Assembly (NCBI RefSeq): GCF_001522545.3 | Contig: NC_031792.1 | Span: forward strand, 2,563,500-2,627,499 | From: Parus major | Lineage: Eukaryota; Chordata; Aves; Passeriformes; Paridae | Direction of reading: 5' to 3' | DNA length: 64,000 bases | Part shown: positions 1 to 31,579 of the stretch, piece by piece | Layout of the letters: each line of letters starts with the position of its first letter | Numbering within the stretch: position 1 is the first letter of the stretch | Notes under the pieces: model-generated | Databases searched by the model: none | What the model saw: only the letters and a program-made list of their open reading frames with translations | Told to the model about the DNA's origin: nothing | Made by a program: the position numbers and the translations under genes

Positions 1-3000
1 GCTCCCACAATTTGCCTTTGGTTTGCTCGCAGACTTAGTGGTGGAATTCAGGCCAAAACAGGTCATTGGTTTGGATCAGTTCAATAAACTTATGTAAATT
101 TTTACACAAAAACCCCTGGTGTCCTGAGCTTTGCACTTTTGTCTTCCCTGAAGCAAAAATGTTCCCTGTTGTCACCCCAAAGATGTGAGTGAAAACTGGC
201 AGGATTTTTTTGTCCTGCTGATGGTTTTTATTGTCTGTCCTTGAGCTTGGGCACAGCCACAGGTGCCACCTGTCAAAAGGAGGAGTCACAGAGCTGGAAG
301 ATCTGTTCCTCTTCTGGACTGTGTTTCCCTGTGTCTGGGACTCATCCCCACCTCCAGGTGAGGAATGAACCTGAAGCTTGCTCTCTCTGTCTTCAGGGAC
401 TGGCCTTGGGGTTAAAACAAATTTCACTCTCAGGGCTTGCACCAAATGGCCCTGGGGGAGGCAAGAGGAGGGAGATGCCCCTCTGGATGGGAAACAGCTT
501 TTGGGCAAATCCATTGCCAGGGCATCTTCCAGGGGCTGTTCCTTGGGATAGGAACGAGACAAGGCACTGCCTGTGGCTGCTGTGCTGAGGTCAGGCAGCC
601 ACAGAAGCCCTTGTGGCATCTTTGAATGCTTGTTTTCCCTTGAGGTGAGGCACGGGATGAAGTTTCCTGCTAGAATAATTTAGGAAAAAAAAAAAAGAAA
701 AAATATTTGGTTGTTCAGCTCTGATGTGTTCAGCACTGCATGATGGGAACATCCCCTGCCAAAAGAAGAGAGGCTGGAAGACAAAGTCTTCCCCAAAGAG
801 ACAGTGAGACCTAATCAAACTTCATCAGTGTTCACTTGCCCAGGACAAACAGGACCAGAATATTAAACTGACAAAGGAGCAGAAGGAAACTTGTTTTCAC
901 CAGTTTTCTCTGTGTTACAGAACAGAATGAGGAGAGTAAATTGATTTTCCTGGAGCTGGTTGTGTTTAAAATGTATGGGAAGGAAGGGAAGAGCTGGGAT
1001 ACAGACTAGAAGTAATCTGCCCCTGGAATATCAGTCAGTGCTGATATCCCCCTGCCCTCCTAAAATAGTTCTGTTGGCTTAGAAAAGGGTAAAAATAAAT
1101 TTAAAAATGAAAGAATCCTGCTAGCAAGGCCATGCTTGGAGGATGGAGGGAAAGCAAATTCTGGGATTTGCTGTGGAGGCAGCGAGGTGCCCTGATGTGC
1201 TAAAAGAGACTGCTGAGGTAAGAGAAAGCTTTTTGGGGAAAACTTGCTTAACACACTGCCAGGACCACACAGGGCAAAAAAAATTTGGCTTCTTGTTGGG
1301 CTACTGGCATTCCTGTCTCCTCTTCCTGACAAAGGGTGGAGGACAAGAGGAATTAAGACCTCCTAGCAGGGAAAACAGGAACTAAAAGGCCCCCACCCAA
1401 AATATCAGGGGAAAATCAGCCAAGCTCGGGCTGTTTTCCCACTGCTGGGGTTGGAGCAGTGCCTGTCTGACCTGAGCCTTGCTGCAGGCTGAAAAATCAG
1501 CTCTAACGTGGCTCTGCTGGTGGACCCTTCACCCCTGGGCTGCTGTTTCAGCTCTCCCTCTCATCCAACATGGATATGAACCAGCTGAAATCTTTTTTGG
1601 GGTACAGACTGGACTCAAATGCAGAGCTGTGGTCAGCCCAGGGAAAATCCCTGTGGAAACTGCAGCTGCACCAGTGAAAATGATAATAATGTTCACAGCA
1701 GTCCCCCAGTGAAGCTCCCCACCAGCACCAGTCCTTGCAGAGGGGATGGGACAGCAAGGAAACCTTCTCTGGGCTGGACTGGGTGAGTTTTTCCTTTTCC
1801 ACCTGTAAAAGCAGGACTTGGATGGCAAAGCAACTCCATTGAGACTTCAGGGCAGTGCCTTTGAACAGCACTTTAAGCCTAGCACTGTTTAATGCTAATC
1901 CTGTAACTTTATATAGATGGGCTCTTTTTTTTCCCCCCTTTACACAAAGGAGGAAGGGGCTCAATTCTTCTGAGGGTTGGGTTTTCTGTTCCCTGAGCAG
2001 CAGAGCTGCGAGCCCAGCTCCGTCCCTCTGGCATTTCCATCTGAATCCACCTGAAGGGGGTGAGCTTCTGGGGAAGAAAGAGGCTTCTCTCCCTCTCCAG
2101 GCCAGAATCTGATCTCCAGATTAGCCTGCTGCTTATCAGTAGAGGAACAACAGTTGTGATTGCAACTCAACACTGCTCCAGCCCTGGAAGAGCATTGAGG
2201 AAAACGGAGTTTTCAATTGGGAGAGCAAAGGACTGAGCCATCGTTTCAGTCATCAGCAATAATTGGCACGGGAGGACGGGCATGCATTCTCCATTGACAT
2301 AGGATTTCTCCCTGCTCCACCAAGACTGGTCTAAAATTTCACACTTGATTGCTCCTCTAGCCTATGAAACAGGTTGGTAATTTTTTCTTCCATACCTAAA
2401 AAATGTGTAGTTTTGGATGGGATGTGTTCAGTAGTGTGTTCTTTGCTGTCTGTCCTGTTTTGCTCTTGTCCTCTCACTGGTCACTCTCTGCTAACGAGAC
2501 TCAGATTTACAATCTATCCAAAATTCTGTCACTCTCACCTTTCCAAGACAGGGAATGTCCTAAAACTTTTCCTTGGGGGAATGAACCTTTCCCCACGGGG
2601 AATGTGGTTGTGTTGATGTGAGTGAACTTTCCCTCTGCTTGTTCCCAACTTTGAGGAATGGGAGTCAGTGGGAATGATGTGGGATAAATGATGGGATGTT
2701 CCCCCTGTAACCCTGTGCTCTGTGTCTTTGGAAGGAGCTGGATCTGCTGATCCACATTTTCCATAGAAACAGACCCATGGGGAGAACACAAAGAGAATTT
2801 AGGGGTTTTTAGGGAGATTTTTAAGGCTGGGAAGGTGGGGAGGCTGCTGTTGACACCCAGGCTGTCCAGGACACACACAGCTGCTGTGGGAAGTTCCCAC
2901 ATCCCTTCCCAGCACTCTGAGACCTTCCTGGGAGCTCTCCCTGAGCCCTGCCCGTGCGGAACGAGCGCAATCAACGGGCAAAGGAATCAAAGCAGGTGTT

Positions 3001-3598
3001 TGAGCAATATTTTCTATTGGATTAATAACGAGTAACAAATTGCATTAGGCACAGAAGGAATTAGAGCTGACACAGGATTTCACTTTCATTTTGTATCTGC
3101 ATCCTCTCTGTCTCTCGTTTATTCCTGTACAGGGAGCTGCCCAGCTGTGTAAATGTTTGTGCTCCTTCCACGCTCATCCAAGCCCCTGGGTGATGGTTGT
3201 GGTGGCAGCCAGGGCAGAGGATTAGCTGGAGCCCATGGGAGCACATCACAGCTCTGCTCCCCCTGGGGTCAGCCAGGAGTGGCCATCCCTGCCCCAGGCA
3301 GATCAGGAATTGCTCCTGAATGCTCAGGAGAATGAGGAGCCCACGGAGAGCTGTGGCTTCCAAACATGAAATCAGCTCTGCCAGGTGTTTCTGGGCTTCC
3401 TTTGGCAGTGATTTGTTCCTGCCATGCAATTCTCTTCACTCCTATCCTATCTGGGATTCAGGGCTGCCTGGCAGGTGAGGGACCTCCAGCTCTGAAACAT
3501 CCACGTGTCAGCAGCAGTCAGGCAGCTTCAGGAATCGCCTTGAGGATGTGTTTTCCCACCAATGTGATGCATGGCTGGCTTTGTCTCCTTCCTTTAGG
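1..3598. other. Upstream of TECTA, no recognisable gene
   Basis: No exon of a known protein was recognised here on either strand; the open frames are short and lack family motifs. Synteny in other vertebrates places TBCEL upstream of TECTA, so its 3' end could lie just left of the window, but nothing here shows it. A TATA-like TTATATAG lies near 1909 and could be incidental. A pyrimidine-rich run followed by AG ends at 3597, directly before the TECTA ATG. It looks like a splice acceptor, so a noncoding 5' exon is probably hidden in this interval; I could not place it. Confidence 0.5.
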
Positions 3599-23735
<20,137 letters not shown>

Positions 23736-24655
23736 GCGCGGCCCCGCCGCCCAGCCAAAAACTGTTCTCGCGTCAGCCGGAGTCTTTGTAGGGTAGGAGA
23801 CAGCCCCCCAGCCCTGGCCACGCTGCTGCCCACCCAGCCACGCTGCCAGGAGACAAAGGGACGTGACCTGGAGAGAGATGGGACACGGACCTGGGTGTGA
23901 AGGAGACACGTGAAGGCACAACAGCAGGACTGAGCAGGATGTTCACCAGCAGCAATGTGGGACTGGGGTTTGGGGGTTTTTTTACAGCTTTCCTTTATTG
24001 ATGTGGACTCAAAGAAAGGTTTTGCAGCCTTTTCCCCAGGCTCTCCCTTGTGGGGTGCACTGTGGGTGCTCCACACCTGTCGGTAGTGCAGGACAGGATG
24101 GAGCACGTGCTGTCCCCTCACAGGGACAGCTGTAGGTCTCCCCTGTCCTTGGGAGCTGCCACCAGGGTCTTTTGAGCTCACAGACTCACCCAGAGGTAGG
24201 TGTTGGGGCACAGGTCATGGCCAGAGCAGGGCATTGCCATCACTGGATGTTGTGACACCTTGGGACCGTGTCACCCTCTGACTCTCTGGAGCAGAGGTGG
24301 TGTTGAGGTTTGGTTCAGACAGCCAAACTCATCCATAGGGGTCTGAAAATCTTGGCATTGTGCTGTGGTGGTGACAAGCTGGTGCCAATAATTGGAAAGA
24401 GGCGCTTTCTGGTGGGCAGGAGCAAGAGTCAGAGGAAGGAGGGATGAAACTCCCTGCTGTGTTTGCGTGGTGGGCAAAGGTCAGAGCAGGGTTGGGGTCT
24501 GTGGGCACAGGGCAGCACTGGGGGCCTGGTGAAAGAGTGGGGAGCAGCCTTGGGGTGCTGGTGGATGTGGGGGTGCTGTCTGTGTTGGTGTCTTGTCTTG
24601 TGTTTGTACTCTGAAACGGCTGCGTGGGAATAAAAAGTGTTGTAATCCTTCGTAA
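23736..24655 (+). other. TECTA: TECTA 3'UTR (inferred)
   Basis: The sequence between the TECTA stop and the first good poly(A) signal has no long conserved frame. It is taken as 3'UTR because the AATAAA at 24629 has a GT-rich stretch just downstream. The exact end is inferred. Confidence 0.5.
24629..24634 (+). terminator. TECTA: Poly(A) signal, probable end of TECTA
   Basis: Canonical AATAAA about 0.9 kb after the stop, followed within 40 bp by the GT-rich run GTCCTGTGTGGTGGGG that fits a downstream element. Later AATAAA hexamers at 25129 and near 25630 are possible alternatives. Confidence 0.55.
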
Positions 24656-24894
24656 GCACCGGGTCCTGTGTGGTGGGGCAAAGACAGGGAGCAGCAGGGC
24701 CTGGAAGGACACCAAGAGTCCCTGGGAGGGATGGACAGGGAGTTTTGGGCACAGTGGGGCTGGAGTGTGGGTCTGGGGATGGACTGGGCTGGGATGTAGG
24801 GCAGAAGAAGCAGAGATTTGGGTTCTGGGGCTGGAGGGAGCTGCTTCCCTTGCCCCAAGACAAAAGGTGAGTAGCAGGATGTCATGGACTCTGC

Positions 24895-25125
24895 TCTGCT
24901 TGTTCACTGCCTCAGCTCCCCCTGTGCCTCTGTGTCCTCTGTGTGTGTGGGAGCTCTGAATTCTCTCCTTCACCTCTCTTTTCTCCCTGTGACTGCTTCT
25001 CCTGCCTCACTGTCCCCATCTCTGTGCCTCTTTGCTCTCCTCTGAACCTCCCTCTTTGCTCTGCAGTTCTCCCATCTCCAGTCTCTCTTTGCCTTCTCCT
25101 GCCCTGGCCCCTGTCTCTCACCCTT
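24895..25125 (+). repeat. Pyrimidine-rich, strand-asymmetric strip
   Basis: About 230 bp rich in C and T on the + strand (CTCTTTGCTCTCC, CTTCTCCTGCCC and similar), ending in AATAAA at 25129. There is no clear repeating unit. Confidence 0.6.
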
Positions 25126-25245
25126 ATTAATAAATTAAAGATTAATTAATGAGCTGCTGCAGGCTGGCAGCAGTGTGGGTGTGCTGTAGGAGCTGACTGG
25201 TGCCTGAGGGCCAGTCTTTGCACGCTGTGTGGGTGCTGTGAAGAG

Positions 25246-25310
25246 ACACCCCAAGGATGGAGGGACACCCCAAGGATGGAAGGACACCTCAAGAATGGAG
25301 GGACACCCCG
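25246..25310 (+). repeat. ~20-bp tandem repeat
   Basis: Three to four degenerate units of the form GGACACCCCAAGGATGGA, followed by short repeats of the form TGACCACA. Confidence 0.7.
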
Positions 25311-25395
25311 ATGACATTGACCACAGCAATAACCACAACACTGACCACAGAACTGACCACAGCCTCATGGGCCTTTCACCAGTCTGCATTGGAAG

Positions 25396-25572
25396 AGGAA
25401 GAGACCTAAAATCTCATCTCATTCCACCCCCTCCATGGGCAGGGACACCTTCCACTGTCCCAGGCTGCTCCAATCCCCCCAGGGGCAGCCCCAGCTGCTC
25501 TGGGCACCCTGTGCCAGGGCCTGCCCACCCTCACAGGGAACAATTCCTTCCCCAAATCCCATCTAACTCTGC
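25396..25572 (-). mobile_element. CR1 LINE 3' fragment
   Basis: Contains CCATGGGCAGGGACACCTTC, the GGGGCAGCCCCAGCTGCTCT block and GGGCACCCTGTGCCAGGGCC in the order of reverse-complemented avian CR1. The terminal 8-bp repeats are missing. Confidence 0.85.
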
Positions 25573-25739
25573 CAGCTTTATCCCATTTGCTACTTGAAAT
25601 CCAGACTAGTGTGTAAATGCTGCCAGGCCAATAAATTTGGTTTGAAGTTTCAAAGAGTGTTGGTGTCTTTTAAATCCATCCAAAACCTGCAGCTACAGAG
25701 GGTGAAGGTGTGGGGGGGACACAGGGATACAACTTCAGC

Positions 25740-26960
25740 CAGAGCTGGAGAGCTCTGAGCTGCTCCAAATGCACACAAATTTCACCATCCTGAAATCAAA
25801 GGGGGACATCAAGCAAGCCCCAAAAAGATGCAAAGTAACCCCAAAGTGGGTGGAGAGAAGCAAGTTTGCCCTCAAGAAACTCCAGTGGCATATAATAACC
25901 TCAAAATTTAATTTTTTTACCTCAAGTAACACCAAAGTGACCTAACATAACTCCAAAATTACTTCAAATAACCCCAGTGTTTTTCTGAACAGAGCAAGTT
26001 TGAACTCTAATAACCCCCATGACCTAAGGTAACCCCAAATCTCAAGGTTTGACCTCTAGTAACACCACAATGACCTACAATAACCCCAAAATGACCTCAA
26101 GTGACCCCAAAAATGACCCAAAGTAACCCCAAAATTTTCTGGAGAAAGTGAGTTTGACCTCAAGTAACCCAATGACCTAGAGTAACCCCAGATTTTAAGT
26201 TTTGACCTCAAGTAACCCCACAATGACCTACAATAACCTCAAGTGACTCAAAAAATGACCCAAAGTAACCCCAAAATTTTCTGGAGAGAGCAAGTTTGAC
26301 CTCAAGTAACCCAATGACCTCTAATAACCCCAAAGACCAATAATAACCCCAAATTTTTATCAGTTTGGGGTTCTTAAGCTCACCCTCGCTTGCTATGGAG
26401 CACTTTGGGAGTGCTTTGCATCATTTTTGGGTTACTTGAGGGCAACAATTAAAATTTGGGGTTATTAGAGGTCATTGGGTTATTTGAGGTCAAACTCGCT
26501 CTCTCCAGAAAATTTTGGGGTTACTTTGGGTCATTTNNNNNNNNNNNNNNNNNNNNNNNNNNNNNNNNNNNNNNNNNNNNNNNNNNNNNNNNNNNNNNNN
26601 NNNNNNNNNNNNNNNNNNNNNNNNNNNNNNNNNNNNNNNNNNNNNNNNNNNNNNNNNNNNNNNNNNNNNNNNNNNNNNNNNNNNNNNNNNNNNNNNNNNN
26701 NNNNNNNNNNNNNNNNNNNNNNNNNNNNNNNNNNNNNNNNNNNNNNNNNNNNNNNNNNNNNNNNNNNNNNNNNNNNNNNNNNNNNNNNNNNNNNNNNNNN
26801 NNNNNNNNNNNNNNNNNNNNNNNNNNNNNNTCACTTTGGGGTTACTAGAGGTCAAACTTTGAGATCTGGGGTTACTCTGGGTCATGGGGGTTATTAGAGG
26901 TCAGATTTTCTCTCTCCAGAGCACTTTGGGATTACTTTGACCATTGGGGATCAGCTTCTC
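25740..26960. repeat. Inverted minisatellite (large palindrome-like repeat)
   Basis: Left of about 26357 the array reads as units of GACCTCAAGTAACCCCAAAA. From about 26451 rightwards it reads as the reverse complement (TTTTGGGGTTACTTTGGGTC). The arms 26254-26357 and 26451-26536 are near-perfect inverted copies around a 93-bp spacer. A second pair (26013-26066 with 26839-26893) extends the symmetry across the gap. Confidence 0.88.
26537..26830. other. Assembly gap, 294 N
   Basis: The run of N lies inside the right arm of the inverted minisatellite. The symmetry of the flanks suggests that about 185 bp are really missing. Confidence 0.99.
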
Positions 26961-28744
26961 CCTCTCTGGGGTCCAGCTTTGATGATTTTTATCTCACCCC
27001 ATGTGGTTTATTTCCCCCTGTGCCAATTTTAGTAGCTTTTACCACTTCCTTCCCACTCTGGTTTGTTCTCTGATCCCTCCTCCATAGGCTCTCTGTCATC
27101 ATTTGAACTGGTGGGGCTTTTTTTAGGATTTCCCATTCCTACAGCTTCGGGATTGAAGGATTTGATTTCATCTCTCCACGGTGCCTCCAGCCAGCCACTC
27201 TGAGCCACCAGCTTTCCACAATAAATTCAGGATTTATGCCATTCTCCACCTCAGCCTTTAATCCTATATTTGTGAACATCAGCAGCATCACCCCATAAAA
27301 AAACCCCATTTCTTCTGGTGGAAGCCACACTTGTGTCAAAGCCAATAAAAACATCTCTATGTTCTAATAAGAAGAGCAAACAAGACTAATTTAAAATATT
27401 TTTTTATTGTGAAATGATAATTACATGCAACTTTCCCCCCTGCTGAAGCTGATTTTTACCTTAGACCAAGTATTTCCCCCAGCTGAGCCCCAAACCATTT
27501 TATTCTAATGGATAAAGATGATTCTAGAAGGAATAAAAGCTCTGGCCAGGATTTCCTCATTGAGCAATTATGGATTTTTTTCCTCCACCATCTTTCCATA
27601 TCAATATCCTGCATCTGTCCCAGATGGATAAAAAAGTACCTCAAATATATGGAATATTCTGGATCCCCAAACACAGGAAAGACCTGGACCTGTTGGAGAG
27701 ATGATCACAGAAAAAACATCCTAAAACCTCCCCTGAGTCCCACCCAACCCACCCAATAAATAAAATATATTTAATTTATAAATATATAAAACCAATTTTG
27801 GTTTATTTGTTTGTTCTTGGGGATTTTCAAGCACTGCAGGGAGTTTAAAACAGCACAAGGTTTAATGCTAAGTGCAGTAGTTTGTGCTGCCCCTGAAATA
27901 AAGTGGCTACAGGGACTTAGTGATGATTTTTCTTTGTTAAAATTCCATTTGTGAGCATGTTTAGTACAGAGATAACTACAGTTTTCCCAGTAAAAATGAC
28001 TTTAGGTCAAGATATAACTTTTATATTTGGCTGCCTTGCCAAAAAGCCCCACTGGAAATTGTTTTCCCCCTTGTCTGTCTGTATTTATGTCACCAGCAGC
28101 TTGTAAATAATAAATGGGACTCAAGTTTCCTTATAAATCAGTGGTTCTGTCAAAAAAATCCATTTTTAATGCCTATAACTTCAACAAAATATAATCTTCT
28201 GGACTGACTTTCATATTCTGAAGTTTCTCTTAAATTTTACTGGGAAAGCAATCAAAAGAATTGACTGTATCTTAATAAAAATAAGCTTGGGGGGTAGAAT
28301 TTTTGCTCATATTGGGAAAAATTCTGTGATTTTGGTGGCTGAGGCAATGCCAGTATTACAGTTTGGTGAATCCCTCCCTTTAGGCAGATTTACTAAAGTA
28401 GAACTTCACAAGAAAACACAACAGACCTTTTGAGCTGAAAGCATTCCCAGCGCTGTGCATGCAGGAAATCCCCATGGATGCAGGAATTTGGGATGAGAGA
28501 TGAGCAGGAACGATGATTTGAGCAAAGCCCTCGCTGTGTTTCTCTGCTGGACTCCTCATCCCAGGCCCTGCAGAGGCGTGACCTGAAAAGAGGAAAAGAG
28601 ATGGATTACCTGAGGAAAACCTAGGGAAAAACTCAGGGAAATTGCAGTGGGAGAGAGGAGGTGGGTCTGGAGAGCGAGTAAAAGCTGCTGCCGAGGAAAC
28701 TGCGTGGGGAATAGAATAAAAACACAGTAATTATAAAAATAAAG

Positions 28745-28997
28745 AGAGACGCCGGCAACAATGGCGGAGCTCCGCAAGCCCCGCCCAGACCACGCCCATT
28801 TCCCGGGCACGCCCAATCACGACACGCGCTTCTGGCCACGCCCCGATCGTGACCCCGCCCCCAGGCCATGACCCCCCGCCCATTTTTATGCACTGACGTC
28901 ACCGCTCGAGGTGGCGCGAGCTCCTCCGCCCGTGACGTCACGTGGCGCTACCGCGAAGCCCCGCCCCCGGCCCGCGCCGCTCCGGGACCCCGGGCAG
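28745..28997 (+). promoter_or_regulatory. SC5D: SC5D CpG promoter and noncoding first exon
   Basis: A GC-rich, TATA-less block with several CCCCGCCC boxes. It contains a YY1-like AACAATGGCGGAG (28757-28769), CCAAT (28813-28817), and two perfect CRE palindromes TGACGTCA at 28894-28901 and 28933-28940. The second CRE overlaps an E-box CACGTG (28939-28944). A strong donor, GGGCAG|gtaacg, ends a noncoding first exon at 28997 that splices to the acceptor at 29582. Sterol genes are usually SREBP/NF-Y driven; CCAAT is present but I see no clear SRE. The start of transcription is not determined. Confidence 0.72.
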
Positions 28998-29590
28998 GTA
29001 ACGGGGCACGGGATTGGGGTGCGGGATGCGGGTACCGGGCTGCGGGGTACCGGAGGGGGGGACACCGCCGGCAGGGCCCCCGCTGGCCGCTGCGCTCCTC
29101 GCCAGCCTCACCCTCCCCGCTTCCAGCGCCCCGCGCTTGCGTCCCCGCCGCTGGCCGTGCCACCTGCGGCTCCCGGACACAGGGTCCCCCCCCTTGGCCA
29201 CCCACCCTGGCCGGGCATCCCCGAGGAGCGCTGCGGGAATCGGAACGGAGCCCGGAGCCACATACGCCCCCAAGAGGGGTTTTGCACCCCAGCCCCACCG
29301 CCCGCTGTCACCCGTCCCGCTGTCCCCTGTCACAAGTGCCCCCTCCCATAGCTACAGAGCACAGAATTAGGCGAGTTCCCCACTTCTGCGCCTTCCACGC
29401 TTCACACCACAGCCTGCAAGTCCCAGATTTGCTTCCCAGCCCCAGCTAAGGTGATCCAGAGAGAGATGGACAGCATCCCCACCCTGCCACCCCCCTGCCC
29501 ACAGCCTAGGGGCAGTCCCCGTGTCCCTATGGTGCTGGGGCGGGACAGCTTTGAGCAGTCACACCAACTCTTTTTCCTGCAGGAGCCACC

Positions 29591-31579
29591 ATGGATCTGG
29601 TCCTGGAAGCCGCGGACCGGCACCTCCTGACGCCCTACGTGTACCCAGCGGGGTGGCCCGAGGGTGAGCCCTGCCGCCAGCTCCTCAGCCTTTTTGTCAT
29701 CACCAACCTGGGGGCCCTCGCCCTCTACCTGCTCTTCGGCACCCTCAGCTACTACTTCATCTTCGACCACGAGCTCAAGAAACATCCCCAGTTCCTGGAG
29801 GTGGGTGCACCTTGCTGACTCCTCGCCAGGCCCTGCATGGCACTGTCCCCCTCGCCATCCTCCTGTCCATTCCAAATGTCACCTGCCAGTGTCACCTGCA
29901 CGGGCTGTCCCTGCTGTCACATCCATCCCTCTCAGCCTGCCCTTGATCCTCCCTGACCAGAAGCAGGTTCCAGAACCCACTAATCCCAACACCCAGCGTG
30001 ATCCCTGCCCTGCCCCAAGCACAGCTGTCCCCATACGAGCCACACCCTGCGTCCCACACCGTGGCGCAGATGCCACAACAAAGGGGTGGCCAAGACACCA
30101 GCCCTCCCAGCCTTAGGAGGGGCACTGGGGCTCTCAGATGTCCCCTGTGCCCTTGACCCCTCTTGGCACACCCCACAGAACCAGGTGAGCCGGGAGATCG
30201 CCTATGCCCTGCGCTCCCTGCCCTGGATCAGCGTCCCCACCGTCGCCCTGTTCTTCGCCGAGGTGCGGGGCTACAGCAAACTCTACGACAACATCGAGGA
30301 CTCCCCGTATGGTGAGTGACCTCCCCACACCCCCTGCCACAGAAATTCCCCCTCCCCACCTGGGTCACCTCCCTCAGCCCCCCCTTCTCTCGATGACAAC
30401 CCCAGGAAATGCTCCTGGGTACCTCCTGTCCAGGCTGTCAGCCAGAAACCCAAGTTCTCTTTAGGGGAGGCACCCACATGCCCTCACTCAGGGCCATGTC
30501 CCCCTGCTTGACACACACCACCCTCCACAAACGAGATCCTTCCCTTCCCTGGGCACGGCTCCCAGTGAAGCAGCACCCGAGTCACTTTCCCTGAGTCACA
30601 GGGCACAGCCTGATGCTCTCACCTCAATGGGGCAGACCTTGACATGACTCAGGTGTGCCTCCCACCACAAGGACCATTGTGGAGACCCTCACAGCCTCCT
30701 GATGCCCACGTGTGCCACCTCTAACAACCCTGTCCCCTCCCAGGCTGGTCTGGTGTCTTCCTCAGCATGCTGTCCTTCCTCTTCTTCACTGACATGGGCA
30801 TCTACTGGATACACCGTGGTCTCCACCACAAGCTGTTCTATAAGGTATGGGACAGGACAGGGGGCTCTGGACAGGAGTCCTTGTCCTGCTCTGGTGACAT
30901 TTCCAAGCTGCTCCTCCCAGGGAATAATGCATGCTCGGGTGGGAACGGCTGGACAAGGCGTCACCATGTGATGGGAGCTGAGAGCCCTTTAGGGCACAGG
31001 TCCCCCTCCCAATTTGGGTGGTGATGGCCCAAACAGCATCCCTTGGGGCCATGAATCTGCCTGGGGGACCCTCTAAAAGGGCCCAGCCTGACTGACAGCC
31101 CTCTGTCCCCACAGCGCTTCCACAAGCCCCACCACCTGTGGAAGATCGCCACGCCCTTCGCCAGCCACGCCTTCCACCCCGTGGATGGCTTCATGCAGAG
31201 CCTGCCCTACCACGTGTACCCCTTCCTGTTCCCCCTGCACAAAGTCACCTACCTGGGGCTCTACATCTTCGTCAACGTCTGGACCATCTCCATCCACGAC
31301 GGCGACTACCGCGTGCCACGGCTGCTGCGCCACATCATCAACGGCTCTGCCCACCACACCGACCACCACCTGTACTTCGACTACAACTACGGGCAGTATT
31401 TCACCCTCTGGGACAAGATTGGTGGCTCCTACAAGAGCCCCACGTCCTTTGAGGGCAAAGGTCCCCACGATTACTTGCGCAAGCTCCGAGAGAAAGATGC
31501 AGCAGCGTCCAACGGCAGCGTGGCCTCCAAGAAAGACCCGGCAGCGTCCAACGGCAGCGTGGCCCCCAAGACTGAGTAG
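29591..31579 (+). CDS. SC5D: Sterol C5-desaturase (lathosterol oxidase)
   Basis: SC5D is an ER membrane di-iron enzyme that converts lathosterol to 7-dehydrocholesterol late in cholesterol synthesis. Coding exons 29591-29800, 30179-30311, 30744-30844 and 31115-31579 give 909 nt, 302 residues plus TAG (human 299). The ATG sits in a good context (GCCACCATGG) 8 bp into an exon that starts at 29583. The three histidine boxes of the fatty acid hydroxylase superfamily are present: HRGLHH (residues 138-143), HKPHH (151-155) and HHTDHH (228-233). Hydrophobic segments around 30-55, 80-100, 118-137 and 184-208 fit a multi-pass protein. The catalytic core is intact. The C-terminal tail beyond about residue 270 is divergent and carries an internal duplication. 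Confidence 0.97.
31502..31576 (+). repeat. SC5D: 39-bp coding duplication in the SC5D tail
   Basis: Two adjacent in-frame copies (from 31502 and from 31541) both encode AASNGSVA(S/P)K, just before the stop. The tail lies after the histidine boxes and is probably cytosolic and unstructured. Confidence 0.92.

Larger units (their letters stand above)
24656..28744. other. TECTA-SC5D intergenic region
   Basis: No protein-coding gene was recognised. The contents are: a pyrimidine-rich strip (24895-25125); short 20-bp tandem units near 25240-25310; a CR1 fragment (25396-25572); the inverted CCCCAAA/GACCTCAAG minisatellite with an N gap (25740-26960); and AT-rich unique sequence from 27.0 to 28.5 kb with several AATAAA hexamers. 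The open frames are short and lack recognisable domains. Confidence 0.6.

Noticed and set aside
1..3598. A possible TBCEL 3' exon at the left edge
   Set aside because: Synteny makes it plausible, but no frame in this interval gives sequence I recognise as TBCEL.
28761..28871. A short ORF beginning ATGGCGGAGCTCCGC in the SC5D promoter
   Set aside because: The ATG fits a YY1 motif better than a start codon. The product is proline-rich with no recognisable domain, and it ends before the noncoding exon donor.
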